Part shown: positions 9,401 through 13,184 of the stretch, piece by piece
Layout: each line of letters starts with the position of its first letter
Position numbering within the stretch: the stretch's first letter is position 1
Assembly (NCBI GenBank): GCA_003573635.1
Contig: QUTJ01031590.1
Span: forward strand, 1-13,184
Direction of reading: 5' to 3'
Length of the DNA stretch: 13,184 bases
Source of the DNA: Goniomonas avonlea
Lineage: Eukaryota; Cryptophyceae; Goniomonadida; Goniomonadaceae
Notes under the pieces: generated by a model
What the model was told of the DNA's origin: nothing
What the model saw: the letters and a program-made list of their open reading frames with translations, nothing else
The model's database searches: none
Program-made: the position numbers and the translations under genes

Positions 9401-11589
9401 TCAGTGACTGGGGTCGGGCCGTTGAGCAGAGAGAAGACCAGCTTGGCAGATGTGTTGGGATCGTCCCAGTCAGCGGCAGGCTGCAAGTTGTCGTGCCTAT
9501 CCTTGACCGTGACAGTCACGGACGAAATGACACCGGCAGTACAGAGAGTCAGGCCCATGCCAGTAACAGGCGAGGACGGGATGTGCCTGCGAGCAGGCTG
9601 GACGACAAGACGGTACGGGGAGTTCTTGATGCCGTTGGCACCAAACACAATCGAGGCGTCGTACACACCCGACTTGGTCGCCGTATAGAACACCTTGTAG
9701 TCGCCATTGCCCATATCCTGGACCAAACCACTGCCGGAATCGGCGCCGGTGAGGCGCACCTTGAAATTCTCACCACCAATCTTGCGGTCGTTCCCGTACA
9801 GGTCGCGGGCCGTAATGGTGAACTCTGACTGGAGGCCGGCAGTTGAAATGGACAACGTGCCGTAGCCGTCACTGGCGGTGGACTTGGCGGCACTGGTGCC
9901 GGCGGGCTTCACGTCCACGTTGAAAGGACTGTCCTTAATCTCGTGTCCCGCGAAAAGGTACATGCTGGCCACCTGGCCCAGCGTCGTGGACGCCGGGTGC
10001 GCCCAGTAGAAGTTGAGGGCGCGCGCAGAGGTGCCGACGGCGGCCCAGGAGGTGTACTCGATCTTAACATCATAGTAGACATCCTTGCGCAGCTGCATGG
10101 TGCCGGTTGGTGCTGTGGCGCTCATTGACGACCACTGGTTGATGAGCAGGCTGTTATCAACCCACATTCTGACTCGCTCCTCGATGCGCCCGACTGACGT
10201 CTGGAAAGTGTACTCGTTGTCGCTTGGTGGCTGGACGAAACCAGTCCACCGACCAGCGAAGTAGTTATTAACGCCGCTCCTGATGGCGCCGGCTCCAGTG
10301 TTAAACGTGACACGACCGTCGGTCTCAGCGGCCGCGGTAGTAAAAACGGGTGTCCAAACTGATGTGTCAATACCGGGCGTGTGATAGTAGGTGGCGATGA
10401 GACCGGCCGCTTCCAAGAGAGTAGCATAGAGAGGATTGGTTCCGGACTTGAACGCGGTGAACTCCACAGAGTAGGAGCTATCGGAATTATCGACAACGAC
10501 AGCGTGCACAGGGGTGCCACCGTCCGGGGGGAAGACACGAACTGCAAACTTGTCACCACCAACACCGCGCTCGTTATCGAAAGCGTCGTTGGCCTGAATG
10601 GTGAGCTGGGCGGCAGTACCCGCAGTCGCGGTCGCGAGGCCAGTTCCAGTTCCGGTGCTGCGAGATCCGCAAGCAACATCTGCGTGAGGATGGGTTCAGA
10701 GAACGGCTTCCTGCGACAACAAAGCACAAACCTGGGGACACGACGAGACTGAAAGGGCTCTGCTTCACATGCGTTTCGTAGTACAGCTGGCTGGAAGGAA
10801 TAATCTCCTTCGGCGTAGACTGACTGGCCCAACTAAGCTTGGCAAAAGCAGTTCCCGTAACCTCCTTGTACTCCATCTTGAGAGGGTAGAACACGTTGGC
10901 CTTGAGGGCGATGGTGGCAGCGGTCTCGTTACAGAAGCTATCCCAGCGATCGATGAGTGGCACATTGTCCACCCAAAGCCTGGCGCCGTCGTCTGTCGTT
11001 GCATAGAACGTGTAGACTTCCGCATATTGGGTCTTCAGCTTGCCAACCCAGCGCACACTGATGTAATCGGAGCCAGTAGTGGTCAACGCACCGGTGCCCC
11101 AGTCCAGGTTGATCTGAGGATCGACCGTGACCTTGACGGGTGTGTAAAAGAACCACACGTTCTCGAAGTACGAGGCCGACAAACCACCGCCTGCGCAATG
11201 GAATAAGAGCCTGAAAGACAGAAAAAACGAGCCCACGCACTTGTCGCCAGCTTCACAGCTGCCTCATAGCTTCCAGACTTGGTTGCTGTGTACGTGACCT
11301 GGTACTTGCCGTCCAGCTTATCAAGAACCGAACCACCAATGGAACGAGTGCCTTCAAGCTCAACAATGAAGTTGTCGCCACCAGAGGTCCTCGCAGCGCC
11401 CGACTCGTCGCGGGCCGTGACAGTAAATGTTGCTGCCTTACCCGCCGAGGCGAACTCGAGACCGTCTGTGACTGTGACTGTGCTTTTTGTAGCATCTGTG
11501 GCTTCAGCAGAATAGGCCACTTGGACAAAGAGAGAGAATAAGAGGAGGGAGAGAGGAAGCATCATGCCTTCCCGACCGGCCCGACGCAT
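1..11589 (-). CDS. Giant secreted PA14/filamin-repeat protein (3' end beyond window)
   Basis: Join of 11589-11241, 11190-10732 and 10679-1 on the minus strand, at least 3,829 residues with no stop before the window edge. The third exon alone is 10,679 nt, and its frame ends exactly on a codon at 3-1. The start at 11589 gives MRRAGREG followed by a hydrophobic stretch (residues 9-28, ending QVAYSAEA) that looks like a cleavable signal peptide; Met9 or Met10 (11565, 11562) are alternative starts. The rest is 15 filamin-type Ig domains (motifs GPGL/GNGL, LATAG, FTIQAKDaxGN, GxYxVxYTPTxSGxY, GSPFxVxV) with 14 PA14 domains (TYY/TYF, VRWxGFxKP, YTF, LWVDN, IDQW, YDIKxEY, LxW, PSxRLF) nested in them. 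LWVDN-equivalent motifs fall at residues 188, 441, 924, 1217, 1495, 1684, 1947, 2203, 2468, 2847, 3122, 3292 and 3601. No transmembrane segment or anchor appears after the signal peptide. Known PA14 domains often bind carbohydrate and filamin repeats act as rod spacers, so an extracellular adhesin or recognition protein is inferred. Exact function and ligand are unknown. Domain identity is strong; the start codon is moderately sure. Confidence 0.9.
439..1206 (-). repeat. Unit 14: filamin domain 14 with nested PA14 no. 13 (DDG type)
   Basis: Residues 3428-3683. ESCSSTT, VVTAG, YSVTVRDQFSNIR, GYYTGTYLITRSGTYQMEV. PA14: GTYFSK, FSVRWTGNVKP, YTFYTRTDDGVKLWVSG, IDAW, YDIKMEYKEVTD, LRWQS, IPSTALY. 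The end strand is diverged to GLTALTVYEDV. Confidence 0.75.
1207..2700 (-). repeat. Unit 13: filamin domain 13 holding two tandem PA14s (no. 11, 12)
   Basis: Residues 2930-3427. VACGAVS, GNGLSLATAG, FTIQAKDELGNARTN, GQYSVLYIP. PA14 no. 11 (1846-2376): ATYYTD, GIRWAGFVRP, NERFRLWIDN, IDDWTSLSSS. PA14 no. 12 (from 1845) starts at once: ATYYTSS, SARWLGFVKP, TERVKLWVDN, SAWTSLSSL, IPSTRLF. Then come a Cys-containing extension (AAWPCAGTWNNMECKGSG) and an end strand TEPVKVQVNP. Both are ER type, with no filamin sequence between them. Confidence 0.7.
2701..3498 (-). repeat. Unit 12: filamin domain 12 with nested PA14 no. 10 (ER type)
   Basis: Residues 2664-2929. ASCASTT, IATAG, FTIQAKDAFKNIR, ETNYRTTGSGQFKLSV. 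PA14: GVYYRD, FSVQWNGYIKS, YTFSLAV, DERVRLWVDD, IDQWTSLSAL, YDIKIDYKD, MSWTH, PSTNLF. It closes with AHISGSPFTVTVFP. An adjacent CysCys occurs near the PA14 start (SSCCNWG). Confidence 0.75.
3499..3813 (-). repeat. Unit 11: filamin domain 11, no PA14
   Basis: Residues 2559-2663. KHLTLATAG, VSIQSKDAAGNNRNSGGDSY, DGGDGRYTVKYTPTAQGAYNV, then straight on to DQTFTLMVEP. Together with unit 3 it is the clearest uninterrupted filamin-type domain. It has no Cys. Confidence 0.8.
3814..4623 (-). repeat. Unit 10: filamin domain 10 with nested PA14 no. 9 (ER type)
   Basis: Residues 2289-2558. ATCATKS, GPGLSYATSG, FTVQAKDKYSN, GKYNVAYRPTLCG. PA14: ATYYTP, FNVRWEGFIRP, YTMQI, TERVRVWLDN, INQWTSLSTA, YDLKIEF, LQWKN, PTDRLF. 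It closes with SHVGSSPYTVTVAP. A Cys pair, SKCDSTVCG (about 4187-4213), lies early in the PA14. Confidence 0.75.
4624..5391 (-). repeat. Unit 9: filamin domain 9 with nested PA14 no. 8 (DDG type)
   Basis: Residues 2033-2288. GACIASGNGL, MATSG, FTITSKDSFAN, GAYQVTYTPTLSGSYAVSV. PA14: GEYFNN, VSVRWSGFFKP, YTFHTLCDDGVRLWVDN, VDKW, YDIKMEYKEVTS, VPSSRLF. It closes with HIFGSPFRLYVDP. A 30-nt stretch (4754-4783) is identical to 569-598 in unit 14. Confidence 0.8.
5392..6162 (-). repeat. Unit 8: filamin domain 8 with nested PA14 no. 7 (ER-like type)
   Basis: Residues 1776-2032. VTCAALS, VASAG, FTIQAHDRYNNERGVGGD, SSYTGVFNGTKGGTYKV. PA14: ATYYDG, SAKWLGFVKP, YTFKFTL, EQRIKLWVDN, LTQWTSLGSL, YDIQFNY. 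The end strand is diverged (IAAATVMLP). The filamin part has an additional Cys pair (GSCTGCP). Confidence 0.7.
6163..7542 (-). repeat. Unit 7: filamin domain 7 interrupted twice, by PA14 no. 5 and no. 6
   Basis: Residues 1316-1775. The first filamin half (VTCASKS, IATAG, FTIQSRDQYNNKR, FNVRVVP; 7330-7542) is followed by PA14 no. 5 (6808-7329). The second half resumes as GRYKVQYTPTIKGDYSVNVV (6721-6807), then PA14 no. 6 (about 6205-6720: DATYYDD, FGVRWAGLVYP, GRVKLWVDN, IIDRW, IKLEYKQ). It ends with HIAGSPFPPHVVQP. PA14 no. 5 is degenerate: it keeps TATYYDG, GVRWSGYIKP and YTFEY but has ITINN in place of LWVDN, and carries two extra Cys near its start. Confidence 0.7.
7543..8439 (-). repeat. 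Unit 6: filamin domain 6 with nested PA14 no. 4 (DDG type)
   Basis: Residues 1017-1315. VPCATLS, LATAG, FTVQSKDAFSNLR, GGYKITYTGTTQGVYELRG. PA14: GTYFEN, FSVRWHGMIMP, WTFHTEVDDGVKLWVND, IIDQW, IRLEYKEMMG, LRWSS, VPSARLY. The usual SPF strand is diverged to RDGLPLLIMP. The PA14 has an insertion SLRYSRCSEVDG between IDQW and the next strand. Confidence 0.75.
8440..9231 (-). repeat. Unit 5: filamin domain 5 with nested PA14 no. 3 (ER type)
   Basis: Residues 753-1016. LPCATTS, VTAG, FTIQARDMYKN, STYSLSFDATRSP. PA14: STYYTN, SARFSGLVRP, YTFVF, SERLRMWVDN, VDQWTSLAAL, YDLFYEY, LQWKS. It closes with FHVSGSPFTVLTKP. Confidence 0.75.
9232..9594 (-). repeat. Unit 4: divergent filamin domain 4, no PA14
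   Basis: Residues 632-752. MGLTLCTAG, VTVTVKDRHDN, a longer central part than usual, MRYTATVTGSYQLALKA, then GAVKGSPFALTVYP with no PA14 in between. The Cys is in strand B (LCTAG), not at the domain start. Confidence 0.65.
9595..9903 (-). repeat. Unit 3: filamin domain 3, no PA14
   Basis: Residues 529-631. STAG, FTITARDLYGNDRKIGGENF, GDYKVFYTATKSGVYDASIV, and directly afterwards GIKNSPYRLVVQP. Here the last two strands are adjacent, which gives the reference form of the uninterrupted domain. It lacks the leading Cys. Confidence 0.75.
9904..10679 (-). repeat. Unit 2: filamin domain 2 with nested PA14 no. 2 (ER type)
   Basis: Residues 270-528. Begins DVACGS, then TATAG, LTIQANDAFDNERGVGGDKF, SSYSVEFTAFKSG. 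PA14: IATYYHT, FAGRWTGFVQP, YTFQT, IEERVRMWVDN, INQWSSM, YDVKIEYTS. It closes with the strand HEIKDSPFNVDVKP. The PA14 has EER in place of DDG. Confidence 0.75.
10680..10731 (-). other. Intron 2 of the giant gene (52 nt, phase 1)
   Basis: Minus-strand donor GTTTGTGC and acceptor CACGCAG. It splits an Asp codon (G|AT) and joins SPFSLVVSP to DVACGSRST, restoring the typical 'P-x-V-x-C' junction seen between later repeat units. Without splicing the frame of exon 2 drifts into non-homologous sequence. It lies exactly at the end of filamin unit 1, so exon 2 is a symmetric 1-1 exon. Confidence 0.85.
10733..11487 (-). repeat. Unit 1: filamin domain 1 with nested PA14 no. 1 (DDG type)
   Basis: Residues about 35-269, over exons 1 and 2. 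Filamin part: FASAG, FTVTARDESG, GKYQVTYTATKSGSYEAAV. PA14: ASYFEN, ISVRWVG, YTFYATTDDGARLWVDN, MEYKEVTG, then the filamin end strand HVKQSPFSLVVSP after the PA14. The TYF start, DDG and EYKEV motifs define the 'DDG' PA14 subgroup. It lacks the Cys found at the start of most later units. Confidence 0.8.
11191..11240 (-). other. Intron 1 of the giant gene (50 nt, phase 1)
   Basis: Minus-strand donor GTGCGTGGGC and acceptor ATTGCGCAG. It splits a Ser codon (A|GC). Splicing joins ...AVKLATS to GGLSASYFEN, moving from the frame of exon 1 to that of exon 2. A nearer acceptor (CTTTCAG, 11211) would leave a 30-nt intron and enter the wrong frame. The intron lies exactly between the first filamin segment and the first PA14 domain. 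Confidence 0.85.
11506..11589 (-). other. Signal peptide of the giant PA14/filamin protein
   Basis: Residues 1-28: a basic n-region (MRRAGREG), a hydrophobic core MMLPLSLLLFSLFVQV, and a small-residue cleavage region AYSA before EATDATKS. Cleavage after Ser27 (Ala at -3, Ser at -1) or Ala28 is plausible. This places the protein in the secretory pathway, unlike animal filamins, which are cytoplasmic. Dropping the first eight residues (start at Met9) would still leave a good signal peptide. Confidence 0.8.
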
Positions 11590-11973
11590 TGTGTTTGTCC
11601 TTTTGCGAAAAATTAGTTACGGTGGGTTTTGTGTCACCAATATCCATTGGAGGATTTCACTGGCAGTCAGTCAACGTCAACGCCCTCGTGTCGCGCAACG
11701 GTTGGAGGCGAAAACGGGGAAACCAAACGTCAAAAACAACTACAATTGGCCGTTGATTGAATCCGCAAGGGGCGCTGAAACACGTGTGCCCGTCCATGTT
11801 TATAAGCGTCGCTTTCGAACAAATACACCACTTTGAAAATTGCCTTTTCGCTCATGTATTTTGAAGTTTGCTGCCTCCTTGCTGTTCGGCCTGTTCCCCG
11901 ATGTTCGGTACCGTTTTCTGCGTCTGTATGAACTTCGTCGCACGTACCCATCTTCGGCTTAGCGAACAGACTC
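11590..11973. promoter_or_regulatory. Divergent intergenic region between the two genes
   Basis: 384 bp separate the two start codons, so both promoters and 5' UTRs must lie here or overlap. It is visibly less GC-rich than the giant gene. Visible motifs: an E-box palindrome CACGTG at 11781-11786; CCAAT on the minus strand at 11646-11650 (57 bp upstream of the giant gene's start) and 11745-11749; a plus-strand TATAA at 11801-11805, rather far (about 170 bp) from the SLP-2 start. These are motif matches only; transcription starts are not visible. Short open frames crossing the region show no family signal. Confidence 0.5.
11781..11786. promoter_or_regulatory. E-box palindrome CACGTG
   Basis: A perfect six-base palindrome midway between the divergent starts, of the kind bound by bHLH and bZIP factors in many eukaryotes. 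Function is inferred from sequence and position only. Such a hexamer can also occur by chance. Confidence 0.3.
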
Positions 11974-12111
11974 ATGCTGTCCTTGTCGTCGCGCGTCCTG
12001 GTCAGGGGTGCCAATCATGCGAGCAATTCAATTACTTCAACGTCTCTCGCCGGTCAACTCACGCGCAATATTTCTTTTGGGAGCGGGAGGTTCGTGCGAC
12101 CCTGGAACCTG
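11974..12111 (+). other. Exon 1 / mitochondrial presequence of SLP-2
   Basis: Encodes MLSLSSRVLVRGANHASN and on to NISFGSGRFVRPWNL: basic, hydroxylated and without acidic residues, as expected for import into mitochondria. The donor GTGTGTGG at 12112 gives a 52-nt intron like its neighbours. Donor GTGCGACC at 12094 keeps frame too and would shorten the presequence by six residues. Acceptor CTTGCAG ends at 12163. Confidence 0.65.
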
Positions 12112-13151
12112 GTGTGTGGCTCGTTGCGCTGGTGTTTTGCGATGTTCATCTGGTCGCTTGCAGGGTGTTGTCGTGGTACCACAACAGAGAGCGTGGATCG
12201 TGGAGAGGTTTGGAAAGTTCAACCAGCTTCTCTCGCCCGGTTTGAACTTCCTGATTCCGTTGGTGGACAAAATCGCGTACGTTCACAGTCTAAAGGAAGA
12301 AGCGCTGCCCATTCCCAATCAGACCGCAATTACTCGTGACAATGTGACACTGAGCATTGACGGGGTCTTATATGTCCGTATTGATGACCCATACAAGGTA
12401 ATACCCTCTCTTGCACACCGGATTTAATCAAGGTTCCCCAGGCGTCGTATGGGGTGGAGGATCCAATGTTTGCGATCACACAGGTTTGCAACAACAAAAA
12501 GGTAGCACTCATGTCACAGAGCTTCGCAGCTTGCACAAACTTCAATGCGATCCGAGCTTGGAAAGATGACTTTGGACCAAACTTTCAAAGAGCGAGACAC
12601 CCTCAACACCTCCATCGTCGAAGCCATCAGCTCAGCTGGGGCTTCCTGGGGAATCACATGCTTGCGCTATGAAATCCGTGGGTCTTTGTGCTTTCGTAGT
12701 TGCGCTGTGTATGAATGTTTCAAACGACAGGCGATATCACCGCGCCAAAGGCTATTCGGGATGCCATGGACATGCAGGCCGAGGCCGAACGCAGAAAGCG
12801 CGCAATGATCCTCCAGTCTGAGGGTAGGTCTGAATGACTTACAAATGCAACGTTGGCCTTGCCCATGAATTATTCCTTGCAGGGACTCAGTTTTCCGAGA
12901 TTAACATTGCCGAGGGCCACAAACAAGCCGCCATTTTGAAATCAGAGGCGATGTACATTGAAAAGGTCAACCATGCCAAAGGTGCTTTGGTAGCGGGACG
13001 GCCCAACCCATCGAGTGACACACCCTGGCGCAGGTGAGGCCGAGGCAATTGAACTGTTGGCGACCGCAACAGCCGAGAGCATCTCTGCTGTGGCTCAGGC
13101 TATCAAGCAGCAAGGTGGAACGGAAGCAGTCTCCTACCGTGTCGCAGAACA
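11974..13151 (+). CDS. STOML2: Stomatin-like protein 2, mitochondrial (SPFH/band 7), 3' truncated
   Basis: Seven exons: 11974-12111, 12164-12397, 12442-12483, 12530-12677, 12731-12823, 12883-12981 and 13034-13151. Introns are 52, 44, 46, 53, 59 and 52 nt; a seventh begins at 13152 (GTGAGTT). The product is 290 codons so far. Residues 1-46 are rich in Arg, Ser and Asn with no acidic residue, a typical mitochondrial presequence. The SPFH core follows: VPQQRAWIVERFGKF, PGLNFLIPLVDKI, DNVTLSIDGVLYVRIDDPYK, ASYGVEDPMFAITQ, RSELGKMTLDQTFKERDTLN, WGITCLRYEIRDI, AEAERRKRAMILQSEG, and a coiled-coil-like tail (INIAEGHKQAAILKSEA, GTEAVSYRVAEQ). SLP-2 is known as a mitochondrial membrane-associated scaffold that binds cardiolipin and prohibitins and organises inner-membrane proteases. 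The last part of the C-terminal region lies beyond the window. Exon 1 could instead end at 12093 (70-nt intron), also in frame. The frames of all exons agree at every junction. Confidence 0.9.
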
Positions 13152-13173
13152 GTGAGTTCTTCGTTCATCGCGT

Positions 13174-13184
13174 CCCCCCCCCCC
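13174..13184. other. Homopolymer run of 11 C at the window end
   Basis: The window ends in 11 consecutive C, inside what should be intron 7 of the SLP-2 gene. This may be a real intronic tract or an assembly edge or sequencing stop at a homopolymer. Nothing else is visible in the last 30 bases. Confidence 0.6.

Noticed and set aside
10574-11236. Apparent frameshifts in the giant gene near 10.7 kb and 11.2 kb
   Set aside because: Both frame changes coincide with GT-AG introns of 50 and 52 nt that restore the motif order, so no sequencing error or pseudogene is needed.
11211-11240. 30-nt version of intron 1 using the CTTTCAG acceptor
   Set aside because: It enters the wrong frame for PA14 no. 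1 and is shorter than any other intron in the window.
1-11589. Cytoskeletal filamin (actin cross-linker)
   Set aside because: It has a signal peptide and PA14 domains and no calponin-homology actin-binding domains at the N-terminus. Only the Ig-like repeat fold is shared.
1-11589. Relation to bacterial toxin components because of the PA14 name
   Set aside because: PA14 is a widespread domain of adhesins, glycosidases and surface proteins. No toxin-specific domain is present, so no toxin function is called.
11730-12014. Short open frames over the intergenic region (11730-12014 minus, 11564-11836 plus, 11868-12245 plus)
   Set aside because: No recognisable domain or repeat. They overlap the start of SLP-2 or the promoter region and look like chance frames.
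12834-13037. Read-through of SLP-2 intron 6, adding GALVAGRPNPSSD to the protein
   Set aside because: This reaches a stop at 13035-13037 and breaks the family alignment. Splicing 12982-13033 restores AKGEAEAIELL.
1-13184. tRNA, rRNA, CRISPR, transposon or insertion sequence
   Set aside because: No such structure was seen. The only repeats are the protein-domain repeats of the giant gene, which are diverged at DNA level apart from short matches.

Overview
The window is eukaryotic. It holds two protein-coding genes with spliceosomal GT-AG introns, arranged head to head around a 384-bp gap. The very short introns (about 44-59 nt), the GC-rich strongly C/G-ending codon use of the large gene, and its extracellular PA14/filamin-type modules suggest a free-living unicellular eukaryote with a compact genome. 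An apusomonad such as Thecamonas is one candidate, but the lineage cannot be fixed from sequence alone.

Positions 1-11589, minus strand: one giant gene, cut by the left window edge. It has a signal-peptide exon (11241-11589), a 459-nt exon (10732-11190) and a 10,679-nt exon (1-10679) that stays open to the edge, giving at least 3,829 residues. The protein is a chain of 15 filamin-type immunoglobulin-like domains carrying 14 PA14 domains (the last of each is cut by the edge). Read closely, the two domain types do not simply alternate. The PA14 domains sit inside the filamin domains, between the strand that ends each 'GtYsvsYtpt.sGtY.v.v' segment and the last 'h.xGSPFxVxVxP' strand. Filamin domains without PA14 (units 3, 4, 11) have both pieces adjacent. 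Exon 2 encodes exactly one PA14 plus the final strand and is flanked by two phase-1 introns, as expected for a shuffled module. A secreted or cell-surface adhesion or ligand-binding role is inferred. Any membrane anchor lies outside the window.

Positions 11590-11973: divergent intergenic region with an E-box palindrome, CCAAT-type motifs and a TATA-like motif, probably a shared promoter.

Positions 11974-13184, plus strand: a seven-exon, 3'-truncated gene for a mitochondrial stomatin-like protein 2 (SLP-2/STOML2; SPFH/band 7 family). It has an arginine/serine-rich presequence and family-typical sequence until a donor site at 13152. The window ends in a run of 11 C.

The two genes appear functionally unrelated and share only the promoter region. 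Several long plus-strand open frames over the giant gene are codon-aligned mirrors of it, not genes.
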